Of a stretch of DNA of 13,609 nucleotides, positions 6,218 through 13,166 are shown piece after piece (the stretch's first letter is position 1; every line of letters starts with the position of its first letter). Origin of the DNA: Comamonadaceae bacterium (GTDB lineage Bacteria; Pseudomonadota; Gammaproteobacteria; Burkholderiales; Burkholderiaceae_C); contig CANCDA010000054.1 in assembly GCA_947374705.1 (NCBI GenBank), forward strand, positions 1 to 13,609, in the 5' to 3' direction. Made by a program: the position numbers and the translations under genes. The notes beneath the pieces were generated by a model, which saw only the letters and a program-made list of their open reading frames with translations, was not told the DNA's origin and did not search any database.

Positions 6218-7006
6218 TTACGGCGTTCCCGCCGTCTCGGCGTCCGGAGCCTGGGTATGTTTGATGAAAACTTGTGCGGCCCAAATGCCGATCTCATAGA
6301 GAAGGCACATCGGGATGGCCAGTGCCAATTGCGAGACCACATCAGGCGGCGTCACGATGGCCGCGATGATGAAGGCCAACACGACGAAGTAGCCCCGAAA
6401 GTCTTTGAGCTTTTGAATGGTGACGATGTTCATGCGGGCCAGCACGATGACCACAATCGGCACTTCAAAAGCCATGCCAAAAGCGATGAACATATTGATG
6501 ACAAAGCCGAGGTAGGCCTCGATGTCAGGCGCCGCGGTGATGCTTTTGGGGGCGAAGCTTTGGATGAACTTGAACACCTGTCCAAAGACGAAGAAGTAGC
6601 AAAACGCCACGCCGATAAAAAATAGCACGGTGCTGGAGATCACCAGTGGCAACACCAGCTTTTTCTCGTGCATGTACAGCCCAGGGGCCACAAAGGCCCA
6701 GACCTGCCACAGGACAAAGGGCAAGGCCAGCAACAGGGCCGCCACCATCATGATCTTGAGCGGCACCATGAAGGGCGAAATCACCGAGGTGGCAATCAAG
6801 GTCGCCCCCTTGGGCAGGTGCGCCACGAGCGGTGCGGCCATCAGGTCGTACAGCTCGGCCGGGCCGGGGTAGAGCGACAAGGCAATAGCGGCCACGGCTA
6901 TCGCGATCATGGCCTTGACGAGGCGGTCGCGCAGCTCCATGAGGTGCTGCACAAAAGGCTGTTCAGTGCCTGCGAGTTCGTCGTCTTTGGGGGAATCTTC
7001 TGCCAT
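6218..7006 (-). CDS. tatC: TatC, twin-arginine translocase receptor subunit
   Basis: A 262-residue inner-membrane protein that recognises twin-arginine signal peptides and, with TatB and TatA, exports folded proteins. About six transmembrane segments are visible (around 31-48, 81-107, 118-142, 166-190, 205-218, 225-245). Family signatures are present: HLMELRDRL at 21-29 near the N-terminus, E114 in PGLYMHEKK (the equivalent of the E. coli signal-binding glutamate), FEVPI at 180-184, and TPPD at 219-222. The ATG at 7006 is 26 bp after the tatB stop; the sequence before it is C-rich and lacks a Shine-Dalgarno site, so translation may depend on ribosomes arriving from tatB. It is the last gene of the his-HIT-tat run. 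In this window it likely serves SoxC, SoxY, FccB and the thioredoxin. Confidence 0.96.
   Translation of the reverse strand: MAEDSPKDDELAGTEQPFVQHLMELRDRLVKAMIAIAVAAIALSLYPGPAELYDLMAAPLVAHLPKGATLIATSVISPFMVPLKIMMVAALLLALPFVLWQVWAFVAPGLYMHEKKLVLPLVISSTVLFFIGVAFCYFFVFGQVFKFIQSFAPKSITAAPDIEAYLGFVINMFIAFGMAFEVPIVVIVLARMNIVTIQKLKDFRGYFVVLAFIIAAIVTPPDVVSQLALAIPMCLLYEIGIWAAQVFIKHTQAPDAETAGTP
6220..6235. other. Short GC-rich hairpin at the tatC / thioredoxin tail-to-tail junction
   Basis: ACGGCG (6220-6225) and CGCCGT (6230-6235) form a perfect 6-bp stem with a 4-base loop. In tatC mRNA the loop reads GGAA, a GNRA-type tetraloop. The stem overlaps the last codons of tatC and begins 3 bases after the thioredoxin stop. 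No T tract follows on either strand, so it is not a classical intrinsic terminator, but it could end or stabilise both convergent transcripts. Confidence 0.4.
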
Positions 7007-7032
7007 GCGAGGGGGTGGGGTTCAGTGACCGT

Positions 7033-7497
7033 TCAGCTCAGTCTTTGGGGCCGAAAGCGGGCCACGCGCGCAGCCCCGGACAGGGCGCGGGTGCGAATGC
7101 CCTGGCGGGCTTTGTACCAATTGGGTGTCGCACCCTGCTTGATGCGCCAGTGTTTACCAGGGTGCTTGTAGATGGGTGCGTCTGCCGGAGGCTCCAACAG
7201 GGGCGATGAATCCAGGCCGGCTGTGGTCTCGGCCCAGCTCTTCTCAAAGTCGCTGGCGTTGGTCTGGATGGTATTTTCTACATCGCGGGCAGCACCCTCG
7301 ACCGACTCTTTCATCTTCTTGAGCTCGTCCAAGTCCATCGAGCGATTGACTTCGGCCTTGACGTCAGAGACATAGCGCTGCGCCTTGCCCAGCAAGGTGC
7401 CCACCGTGCGTGCCACGCGCGGCAATTTCTCAGGCCCGATGACAATCAAGGCCACCGCGCCGATGAGCGCGAGCTTGGAAATGCCCAGATCAATCAC
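7033..7497 (-). CDS. tatB: TatB, twin-arginine translocase subunit
   Basis: A 154-residue protein that forms the signal-receptor complex with TatC. It has the N-terminal membrane helix ([16 protein letters not shown], about 6-21), the hinge motif GPEKLP (21-26), then an amphipathic helix and a long charged helical region up to about 90. The C-terminal part has HPGKHWRIK and [10 protein letters not shown] followed by a very basic tail; this kind of tail is seen in beta-proteobacterial TatB. The start codon is GTG at 7497. It is chosen because [11 protein letters not shown] is the usual TatB N-terminus and no other start fits. Only one base separates it from the tatA stop, so it is probably translated by coupling; no clear ribosome site precedes it. 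Confidence 0.95.
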   Translation of the reverse strand: MIDLGISKLALIGAVALIVIGPEKLPRVARTVGTLLGKAQRYVSDVKAEVNRSMDLDELKKMKESVEGAARDVENTIQTNASDFEKSWAETTAGLDSSPLLEPPADAPIYKHPGKHWRIKQGATPNWYKARQGIRTRALSGAARVARFRPQRLS

Positions 7498-7498
7498 T

Positions 7499-7744
7499 TC
7501 AGGACTTGGTCTTGGCTTCCACGTCGATCGTGGTTTTCTCGGCGGCGGCGACTGTGTTGGCCACTTGCGCTGCTGGGGCGACCGTTTTATCTTCCGCGGC
7601 TGCGCCGCCTTCTTTCATGCCGTCTTTAAAACCTTTAACCGCACCGCCCAGATCGCCACCCAGATTGCGCAGCTTCTTGGTGCCAAACACCATCACCACG
7701 ATCAGCAGCACGATCAGCCAATGCCAGATAGAAAAAGAACCCAT
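7499..7744 (-). CDS. tatA: TatA, pore-forming subunit of the twin-arginine translocase
   Basis: An 81-residue protein with the typical layout: a short N-terminal membrane helix ([17 protein letters not shown], about 5-21), the FGTKKL hinge at 20-25, an amphipathic helix ([21 protein letters not shown]), and an unstructured alanine-rich tail. The ATG at 7744 has AGGAG 6 bases upstream, the best ribosome site in this part of the operon; this fits the need for TatA in excess over TatB and TatC. It lies 55 bp after hinT and one base before tatB. Confidence 0.96.
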   Translation of the reverse strand: MGSFSIWHWLIVLLIVVMVFGTKKLRNLGGDLGGAVKGFKDGMKEGGAAAEDKTVAPAAQVANTVAAAEKTTIDVEAKTKS

Positions 7745-7799
7745 ACATTTCTCCTAAATAATCGTTTGATTTTAGTCGCTCTAGGCTTGTGCCTTGGCC

Positions 7800-8174
7800 T
7801 TAACCCTTGAGCCAAGGGCGCGGGCCACCGATCACATGAAAATGCAAGTGCTGCACCTCTTGCCCCCCCTCGTCACCGGTGTTGCTGAGGATGCGAAAAC
7901 CCCCTTGGGGATAAGGGTTGCAACCTTCTTGCAAGGCCAACTTGGGGGCCAAAGTCATCATGCGACCCAGCAGCCCCGCGTGTGCGTCACCCACATGCGC
8001 CAGGGAGGCGATGTGGGCTTTCGGAATCATCAAAAAGTGCACTGGGGCCCAGGGGTGAATGTCATGAAAGGCGTAAATCTCTTCGTCTTCATAAACTACT
8101 TTTGACGGAATTTTTCCCGCAATGATCTTGCAGAAGATGCAGTCCGGGTCGCTGTGTAGAGGCGTTGTCGTCAT
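7800..8174 (-). CDS. hinT: HIT-family purine nucleoside phosphoramidate hydrolase (HinT type)
   Basis: A 124-residue cytosolic histidine-triad protein; HinT enzymes hydrolyse AMP-N linkages such as adenosine phosphoramidates. The triad HLHFH is at 109-113, in the larger motif VQHLHFHVIGG. CIFC at 12-15 and FLMIPKAHI (47-55) match the family, including the CxxC of the zinc-binding subgroup. The ATG at 8174 has GGAG 7 bases upstream and overlaps the stop of the upstream membrane protein gene (ATGA). The open frame extends further upstream, but that part is the neighbour's sequence in another frame. A HIT gene after hisE and before tatA is a common order in Burkholderiales. Any functional link to histidine synthesis or export is unknown. 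Confidence 0.93.
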   Translation of the reverse strand: MTTTPLHSDPDCIFCKIIAGKIPSKVVYEDEEIYAFHDIHPWAPVHFLMIPKAHIASLAHVGDAHAGLLGRMMTLAPKLALQEGCNPYPQGGFRILSNTGDEGGQEVQHLHFHVIGGPRPWLKG

Positions 8175-8575
8175 GCTGAAACTCCGATGGGTAAGCCCTT
8201 GTTCATGCTCACCATGCCGGTGATGATGCGGTACAAAAACCAGATGGAAATAAGCAGCCACGCCACCCAGCCCGGGAAGACAAAAAGAAACCACAAAGGC
8301 ACGGTGACGGCATAGAGCAACGCGGCAATCACCACGGTGCGGATGCGCCAGCGAAAGTGCGAGGCATGCCACGTGCCTTCAGCATCCGAGCGTTTGACCA
8401 TGTCGATGATGAGTGCCACGATCAGCAAAATCGGGCTCACCTGGCCACCCGGCACCAAAGCGGCCACCGCCACGATCAGGTGCAGCACATAGCTGACCGT
8501 GCCCACTGTGGTGAGGGATTGCAGCTTCTCACCGTTGGTCTGCACGTCGCTGACTTCGCCATGAGGCTCGTTCAC
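8171..8575 (-). CDS. DUF4870-like small integral membrane protein
   Basis: A 134-residue membrane protein of unknown function. Four hydrophobic segments are visible (about 24-41, 46-60, 79-99, 101-119), with a polar central loop, [23 protein letters not shown] split at 58-80, where the H-x-RWRIRT part resembles the conserved loop of DUF4870 proteins. The start is GTG at 8575, overlapping the hisE stop (GTGA) with GGGAG 7 bases upstream. The stop overlaps the hinT start by 4 bases, so it is translationally tied to both neighbours. A small membrane protein of this kind is commonly found next to hisE and the HIT gene in Burkholderiales, which suggests long-term linkage, not recent insertion. I do not assign a function. 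Confidence 0.82.
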   Translation of the reverse strand: MNEPHGEVSDVQTNGEKLQSLTTVGTVSYVLHLIVAVAALVPGGQVSPILLIVALIIDMVKRSDAEGTWHASHFRWRIRTVVIAALLYAVTVPLWFLFVFPGWVAWLLISIWFLYRIITGMVSMNKGLPIGVSA

Positions 8576-8961
8576 TGCTCTGCTCCCTCGCGCGCCAGGG
8601 CTTTGCGCAAGGCTTTTTCCTCGATGCCGCTGGTGCCCTCGCGGCGCTCTAACTCCGCCAACACATCGGCAGGCTTGAGGCCGTAATGCGCCAAGGCAAT
8701 CAGGCAATGAAACCAGAGGTCGGCCACCTCGTTCACCACTTTGTCAGCGGGTGCGCCGTGGTCGGCATCTTTGGCCGCCATGACCACTTCGGTCGCCTCT
8801 TCACCGATTTTTTTGAGAAAGGCGTCCGGGCCTTTGTGCAGCAGGCGAGCGACATAACTTTGCTCGGGGTTGCCGCCGTTGTGCGGCAGGCGGCTCTCGA
8901 TGATGGCCGCTAGGCGGGCCAGGACATCAGCGGAGTTGGCATCTGTTGGATCGGAAGTCAT
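8572..8961 (-). CDS. hisE: Phosphoribosyl-ATP pyrophosphatase (HisE)
   Basis: Second step of histidine synthesis: hydrolysis of phosphoribosyl-ATP to phosphoribosyl-AMP and pyrophosphate. The 129-residue product has the MazG-like all-alpha fold signatures [15 protein letters not shown] at 51-65 and [11 protein letters not shown] at 77-87, whose acidic residues bind magnesium, plus SYVARLL near 35-41. It is a separate protein here, not fused to HisI as in enterobacteria. No Shine-Dalgarno sequence precedes the ATG at 8961, and the 49-bp gap to hisI contains a hairpin (see 8974-8995). The stop overlaps the GTG start of the membrane protein gene. Confidence 0.95.
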   Translation of the reverse strand: MTSDPTDANSADVLARLAAIIESRLPHNGGNPEQSYVARLLHKGPDAFLKKIGEEATEVVMAAKDADHGAPADKVVNEVADLWFHCLIALAHYGLKPADVLAELERREGTSGIEEKALRKALAREGAEQ

Positions 8962-8973
8962 AAATTGAGTGGA

Positions 8974-8995
8974 GGACAGAGCTAAAGGTCTGTCC
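8974..8995 (-). other. Perfect 7-bp hairpin between hisI and hisE
   Basis: GGACAGA and TCTGTCC form a 7-bp stem around an 8-base loop, in the 49-bp gap between the hisI stop and the hisE start. In the minus-strand transcript the structure ends 12 bases before the hisE ATG, where a ribosome site would be expected but none is seen. No T tract follows, so it is not an intrinsic terminator. It may be an mRNA processing or translation-control element, or chance. Confidence 0.4.
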
Positions 8996-9010
8996 CGCCA
9001 TGTTATTGGT

Positions 9011-9442
9011 TTATTTGTAGATCGAAGCCGGGTCTTTCAAGACCGGCTCGGTAGCTTGCCATTCACCGTCTTTATACACACTGAAAAAACAACTGTGACG
9101 ACCCGTGTGACAAGCGATGCCGGGCTCATGACCGAGTTGGGTGATTTGAAGCAAAACAACGTCGTTATCGCAGTCCACACGGATTTCATGCACGGTCTGC
9201 ACATGGCCGGATTCTTCACCCTTGAACCACAGCTTGCCGCGTGAGCGGCTGAAGTACACCGCACGCCCCAGCTCGGCGGTTTTTTCCAGCGCCTCGCGGT
9301 TCATCCAGGCGAACATCAGCACGTCTTTGCTGGACGCTTCTTGCGCGATCACGGGCACCAGGCCTTGCGCGTCCCATTTCACAGCATCTAACCAATTCAC
9401 AGGTGTTTTCATGGCGGTATTGTCGGCGATGGCCATGGCCAT
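9011..9442 (-). CDS. hisI: Phosphoribosyl-AMP cyclohydrolase (HisI)
   Basis: Third step of histidine synthesis: opening of the adenine ring of phosphoribosyl-AMP. The 143-residue product has the metal-binding block DCDND at 90-94 and [11 protein letters not shown] at 110-120 (C91, C111 and C118 as zinc ligands), and the upstream motif [17 protein letters not shown] (about 64-80). The start is uncertain. The ATG at 9442 overlaps the hisF stop (TGATG) and suits coupled translation. A GTG at 9445 and ATGs at 9436 and 9412 are in frame, and the last gives the commonly seen N-terminus close to NWLDAVKW. None has a clear ribosome site. It is a stand-alone enzyme, unlike the enterobacterial HisI-HisE fusion. 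Confidence 0.94.
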   Translation of the reverse strand: MAMAIADNTAMKTPVNWLDAVKWDAQGLVPVIAQEASSKDVLMFAWMNREALEKTAELGRAVYFSRSRGKLWFKGEESGHVQTVHEIRVDCDNDVVLLQITQLGHEPGIACHTGRHSCFFSVYKDGEWQATEPVLKDPASIYK

Positions 9443-10221
9443 CACAGCCGAACGGGAATACCGTGCTGCGCCATATAGCGCTTGGCTTGGCCCACGGTGA
9501 ATTCACCGTAGTGAAAGATGCTGGCGGCCAGTACGGCGTCGGCGCCACCCAGTTTGATGCCGTCCACCAGATGATCCAGCGTGCCCACACCGCCGGAGGC
9601 AATCACGGGCACGTTCACCGCATCACTCACAGCGCGCGTCAACGCCAGATCAAAACCTGATTTAGTGCCGTCTCGATCCATGCTGGTGAGCAAAATTTCA
9701 CCTGCGCCGCGCTTTGTCATCTCCATCGCCCAAGCTACGGCATCTAGGCCGGTGTTTTTGCGCCCGCCGTGGCTGTAAACGTCCCAGCCTGCACCTTGGG
9801 TCAGAGCGGCTTCATCGGAGCGGCGCTTGGCGTCAATGGCCACCACTATGCACTGCGCACCGTACTTGGCCGACACCTCATTGATCACATCCGGGTTGGC
9901 CAGCGCGGCCGAGTTGAAGCTGGTTTTGTCGGCCCCGGCATTGAGCAGGCGACGCACATCGTCCACCGTGCGTACGCCACCGCCCACGGTGAGGGGGATG
10001 AAGACCTGAGAGGCCACGGCTTCAATGATGTGCAGGATCAAGTCGCGCCCATCGCTGGTGGCGGTGATGTCTAAAAACGTGAGTTCATCAGCGCCTTGTT
10101 CGTTGTAGCGCGCGGCAATTTCGACCGGGTCACCCGCGTCTCGCAACTCTACAAAATTGACGCCTTTGACGACACGGCCGCCGGTCACGTCGAGGCAGGG
10201 AATGATACGTTTGGCCAGCAT
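9442..10221 (-). CDS. hisF: Imidazole glycerol phosphate synthase, cyclase subunit (HisF)
   Basis: With HisH it forms the synthase that uses ammonia from glutamine to close the imidazole ring, giving imidazole glycerol phosphate and AICAR. The 259-residue (beta/alpha)8 barrel has both catalytic aspartates, D11 in IIPCLDV and D130 in VAIDAKR, and phosphate-binding loops TVGGGVRT (78-85) and [10 protein letters not shown] near 220. The ATG at 10221 gives the standard [11 protein letters not shown] start; the frame stays open upstream, but that part is not HisF-like. No ribosome site is evident in the 31-bp gap after the mutarotase gene. Unlike in many related bacteria, it is separated from hisA by one gene. 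Confidence 0.97.
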   Translation of the reverse strand: MLAKRIIPCLDVTGGRVVKGVNFVELRDAGDPVEIAARYNEQGADELTFLDITATSDGRDLILHIIEAVASQVFIPLTVGGGVRTVDDVRRLLNAGADKTSFNSAALANPDVINEVSAKYGAQCIVVAIDAKRRSDEAALTQGAGWDVYSHGGRKNTGLDAVAWAMEMTKRGAGEILLTSMDRDGTKSGFDLALTRAVSDAVNVPVIASGGVGTLDHLVDGIKLGGADAVLAASIFHYGEFTVGQAKRYMAQHGIPVRL

Positions 10222-10252
10222 GTTTGAATTGTAAGTTGGGGAGCAAAAATGA

Positions 10253-11104
10253 TCAGAGAACCGACAGGCGTTGCCAGCCCAGCCACGCCTCACCCGCTTT
10301 AAGCACCACTGGCTGCATGACCTGTGCGGCCTCCACACACAGCATGCCCTGATAGCCGTCTGCGGGCATGTCCTTCAGAGCCGCACATTTTTCGGCACCC
10401 GGGTTCCACACCACCGTGTTGGCAAAACTGTGGCTTTGTTCGATGCTAAGAGTACCCAAGGTGTCTTGCAAAGTCAGGGCTTGAGGCGCAGCGCTATAGA
10501 CGCGGTCAAATTCACCGTTGAAGCGCAGTGGGTCTGCTGCGCGCTCATGAACGTCGGCGACAGCATCCCATTCGACTTGACCTTCAAAGCCCCTGAGTTG
10601 CGTCGCAGCGATGTCGCTCACGACCAGGTAAGTGTGCAAGGCCCCGGTAAAGGCCAAGGGTTCATCCCCGGTGTTGCGCAGCGCTAGCGTGATCTGTATC
10701 TGCTTCGCTTGCAGATGCAGGTGCAAGCTGAGCTCAAACCTTGCAGGCCAAAGGGCCAGTGTGTCGGCGTTGGCAGACAGGCGCAGCGTCAACTGGGCTT
10801 CTGGTTCGCAGCAAGCGGTCGCGTCATCCATCTGCCAAGGCAGGGTGCGGACAAAGCCATGCTTGGGCAAGGGGCCCCGTTGGTTGAATTGGGGGAAACA
10901 GACCGGCACGCCACCGCGAATCGGTGTGCGGCCATCGTACAAATTGTTGGGGCTTAAATACAGCCGCTCTTGGCCACCACTGACCCATGACACCAGCTGC
11001 GCACCTTGGCGCAGCACGGTCAGGCTGTCACCATTGCTCAGCGTGAGGCGGCGGCTGGGGAGTCCATGGAATGATTCGTGCGGATCGCTGGCCGACTCAT
11101 CCAT
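10253..11104 (-). CDS. Glucose-6-phosphate 1-epimerase / D-hexose-6-phosphate mutarotase family (YeaD-like)
   Basis: A 283-residue galactose-mutarotase-fold protein. Recognisable signatures are [11 protein letters not shown] at 63-73, KHGFVR at 81-86 with the likely catalytic H82, and LHTYLVVSD near 156-164 with a second conserved histidine; GEFDRVY and a late VEAAQV block also fit. YeaD-type enzymes interconvert alpha and beta anomers of hexose 6-phosphates; the exact sugar cannot be told from sequence. The start is uncertain: the ATG at 11104 overlaps hisA by 8 bp, and the ATG at 11113 by 17 bp; neither has a clear ribosome site. The length is close to E. coli YeaD. It lies in the middle of the his run in the same direction, overlapping hisA and 31 bp before hisF, so it is probably co-transcribed although it has no known step in histidine synthesis. 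Confidence 0.86.
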   Translation of the reverse strand: MDESASDPHESFHGLPSRRLTLSNGDSLTVLRQGAQLVSWVSGGQERLYLSPNNLYDGRTPIRGGVPVCFPQFNQRGPLPKHGFVRTLPWQMDDATACCEPEAQLTLRLSANADTLALWPARFELSLHLHLQAKQIQITLALRNTGDEPLAFTGALHTYLVVSDIAATQLRGFEGQVEWDAVADVHERAADPLRFNGEFDRVYSAAPQALTLQDTLGTLSIEQSHSFANTVVWNPGAEKCAALKDMPADGYQGMLCVEAAQVMQPVVLKAGEAWLGWQRLSVL

Positions 11105-11837
11105 TGAGTTCATCGGCACGAATCTGGGCGGCTTCAAAATTGAGGTCGCCGGTGTAGATGGCGCGGCCACAGATCACGCCTTCAACGCCTTCGTCTTCCA
11201 CCGCGCAAAGTGCCTCGATGTCGGCCATATTGCTCAAGCCACCGGAGGCGATGACGGGGATGGTCAAGGCTTGCGCCAGCTTGACCGTGGCTTCGATGTT
11301 CAGACCGGACAACATGCCGTCGCGGCCAATGTCGGTGTAGATGATGGACTCAACGCCGTAGTCTTCAAACTTTTTGGCCAGGTCGATGACCTCGTGGCGG
11401 GTGAGCTTGCTCCAGCCGTCGGTGGCAACCTTACCGTCTTTGGCGTCCAGGCCGACGATGATGTGACCGCCAAACGCGGTACAGGCGTCTTGCAAGAAAC
11501 CGGGGTTCTTCACCGCTGCGGTGCCGATGATGACGTAGCGCAGACCTGCGTCGAGGTAGCGCTCAATCGTGTCCAGATCGCGAATGCCACCGCCCAGTTG
11601 CACGTCAATCTCGCTGCCCACTTCTTTGAGGATGCTGCGGATGGCCATCTCGTTTTTAGGCTGCCCGGCAAACGCGCCGTTCAAGTCAACCAGGTGCAAG
11701 CGGCGTGCCCCTTTGTTGACCCACTCGCGCGCCATGGCAGCGGGGTTTTCTCCGAAGGTGGTGGATTGGTCCATGTCGCCTTGTTTGAGGCGAACACAGT
11801 GACCGTCTTTCAAGTCAATGGCAGGAATTAAAAGCAT
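11097..11837 (-). CDS. hisA: ProFAR isomerase (HisA)
   Basis: Fourth step of histidine synthesis: an Amadori-type isomerisation of ProFAR to PRFAR. The 246-residue (beta/alpha)8 barrel has the catalytic pair D8 (IPAIDLKDG) and D131 (VGLDAKDG), phosphate loops LGGGIRDLD (81-89) and [12 protein letters not shown], and [12 protein letters not shown] at 168-179, all close to the family standard. The ATG at 11837 gives the usual MLLIPAIDL start. The sequence just before it has no strong ribosome site, and the 61-bp gap from hisH contains a GC-rich hairpin. The stop overlaps the mutarotase gene. Confidence 0.97.
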   Translation of the reverse strand: MLLIPAIDLKDGHCVRLKQGDMDQSTTFGENPAAMAREWVNKGARRLHLVDLNGAFAGQPKNEMAIRSILKEVGSEIDVQLGGGIRDLDTIERYLDAGLRYVIIGTAAVKNPGFLQDACTAFGGHIIVGLDAKDGKVATDGWSKLTRHEVIDLAKKFEDYGVESIIYTDIGRDGMLSGLNIEATVKLAQALTIPVIASGGLSNMADIEALCAVEDEGVEGVICGRAIYTGDLNFEAAQIRADELNG

Positions 11838-11866
11838 GATGCTTCAAGGTGGTGGGGAAGAAGAAA

Positions 11867-11883
11867 GTGGCGACGAGCGCCAC
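11867..11883 (-). terminator. Weak terminator-like hairpin between hisH and hisA
   Basis: In the minus-strand transcript GTGGCG pairs perfectly with CGCCAC across a 5-base loop, and the stem is followed by the T-rich run TTTCTTCTT. This resembles an intrinsic terminator with an imperfect T tract and lies within the 61-bp hisH-hisA gap. Because hisA and the genes beyond it need the same transcript, it would at most act as a partial terminator or attenuator. No leader peptide with histidine codons is visible in the gap. Confidence 0.35.
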
Positions 11884-11898
11884 CATGGCGGGAGGTGA

Positions 11899-12555
11899 TC
11901 AGGGGTTCCAGTGCAGGAAGTTGCGGTAGAGGGCCAGGCCGTGGGCAGCGCTTTTTTCAGGGTGGAATTGGGTGGCAAAAATATTATCACGCGCAATGGC
12001 TGCTGCGAAGCGTCCGCCGTAGTCGGCTTCGCCCGCAGTGTGGCGCGCATCTGACGGTTTGGCGTAAAAGCTGTGCACGAAGTAGAAGTAGCTACCGTCA
12101 GGCACCGCGCCCCACACGGGGTGACGTCCCTGGCTATGGTCTTTCTGCACGACCTGATTCCAGCCCATTTGGGGCACCTTGTAGCGGCTGCCGTCGGGTT
12201 GCAAGCGCCCCGCCAGATCGAACTTGATGACTTCGCCGGGGATCAGACTCAACCCGGGTGTATCGCCTTCAGCGCTGTGGTTCAGCAGCATTTGCATGCC
12301 CACGCACACCCCGAACAGCGGCTTGCTTGCAGCCGCTTCCAGCAATGCCGCCTGCAAACCGGAATCGCGCAGCTCACGCATGCAGTCAGGCATGGCCCCC
12401 TGGCCGGGCAAAACAACACGATCGGCAGCGCGCACATCTTCGGGACGCGACGTGATCTGCACCTTGAAATCACTGCCAAGCGCTGCGGCCTGCACCGCCT
12501 GCGACACGGAGCGCAAATTGCCCATGCCGTAATCAACCACCACCACGGTTTTCAC
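11899..12555 (-). CDS. hisH: Imidazole glycerol phosphate synthase, glutaminase subunit (HisH)
   Basis: A 218-residue class I glutamine amidotransferase that releases ammonia for HisF. The catalytic triad is complete: C84 in FGVCVGMQ, H198 and E200 in [18 protein letters not shown] at 8-18 and [10 protein letters not shown] at 50-59 are typical, as is MGWNQV in the middle. The start is GTG at 12555, sharing one base with the hisB stop (TAGTG); it gives the standard [11 protein letters not shown]-terminus. An AAGG about 10 bases upstream is a weak ribosome site, so coupling to hisB is likely. Confidence 0.97.
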   Translation of the reverse strand: MKTVVVVDYGMGNLRSVSQAVQAAALGSDFKVQITSRPEDVRAADRVVLPGQGAMPDCMRELRDSGLQAALLEAAASKPLFGVCVGMQMLLNHSAEGDTPGLSLIPGEVIKFDLAGRLQPDGSRYKVPQMGWNQVVQKDHSQGRHPVWGAVPDGSYFYFVHSFYAKPSDARHTAGEADYGGRFAAAIARDNIFATQFHPEKSAAHGLALYRNFLHWNP

Positions 12556-13166
12556 TACAGCGAACCTTTGGTGGAGGGGATAGTGCCCACAGAGCGTGGG
12601 TCCAACTCCAGCGCCGCACGCAGGGCGCGGGCAAAGGCTTTGAAGACGGTCTCAGCCTGGTGGTGCGCGTTCTCGCCCTTGAGGTTGTCGATGTGCAGCG
12701 TGACGAAAGCGTGATTCGCAAAGCCCTGGAAGAACTCGTGCGCCAATTGGCTGTCAAAACTGCCGATCATGCCGCTCTTGAAGGGCACGTTCATGACGAG
12801 ACCCGGGCGGCCTGAGAAGTCGATCACCACGCGCGACAGCGCTTCGTCCAACGGCACGTAGGCATGGCCGTAGCGGCGAATGCCTTTTTTGTCACCCACC
12901 GCGAGGTGCACGGCTTGGCCGAGGGTGATGCCCACATCTTCCACTGTGTGGTGGCCGTCAATGTGCAAGTCGCCCTGCGCCGCAATGTGCAGATCAATCA
13001 GACCGTGGCGGGCAATCTGGTCCAGCATGTGGTCAAAAAACCCGATGCCGGTGGAGAGCTGGGCCACACCCGTGCCGTCCAGATTCACCTTGACAGTGAT
13101 GTTGGTTTCAGCGGTTTTTCGGGTGACTTCGGCAGTGCGGGGTGAGGTGGTCGGGAGGGTGGTCAT
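12555..13166 (-). CDS. hisB: Imidazoleglycerol-phosphate dehydratase (HisB)
   Basis: Removes water from imidazole glycerol phosphate to give imidazole acetol phosphate. The 203-residue product is the stand-alone dehydratase without the phosphatase domain found in enterobacteria. Manganese-binding motifs are visible: [12 protein letters not shown] at 44-55, [10 protein letters not shown] at 70-79, AHEFFQG at 142-148 and NAHHQAE at 167-173, ending in PSTKG at 198-202. The ATG at 13166 overlaps the hisC stop by 4 bases (ATGA). No strong ribosome site is seen, consistent with coupling. Histidinol-phosphate phosphatase must be encoded elsewhere. Confidence 0.97.
   Translation of the reverse strand: MTTLPTTSPRTAEVTRKTAETNITVKVNLDGTGVAQLSTGIGFFDHMLDQIARHGLIDLHIAAQGDLHIDGHHTVEDVGITLGQAVHLAVGDKKGIRRYGHAYVPLDEALSRVVIDFSGRPGLVMNVPFKSGMIGSFDSQLAHEFFQGFANHAFVTLHIDNLKGENAHHQAETVFKAFARALRAALELDPRSVGTIPSTKGSL

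Noticed and set aside
7745..7799. Possible hairpin (AGGC / GCCT) between hinT and tatA
   Set aside because: The stem is only 4 bp and no T tract follows closely. Too weak to call a terminator.
8175..8372. N-terminal extension of the HIT protein
   Set aside because: The upstream 66 codons are the DUF4870-like gene read in another frame. The ATG at 8174 has a ribosome site and gives a standard HinT length.
10632..11831. Open frame (399 codons) on the plus strand opposite the mutarotase gene and hisA
   Set aside because: It crosses two well-supported genes on the minus strand and shows no family motif.
11892..11901. GATCACCTCC on the minus strand at the hisH stop, identical to part of the 16S rRNA 3' tail
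   Set aside because: Ten bases only, with no other rRNA sequence around it. The first bases belong to the hisH stop. Chance is the simplest explanation.
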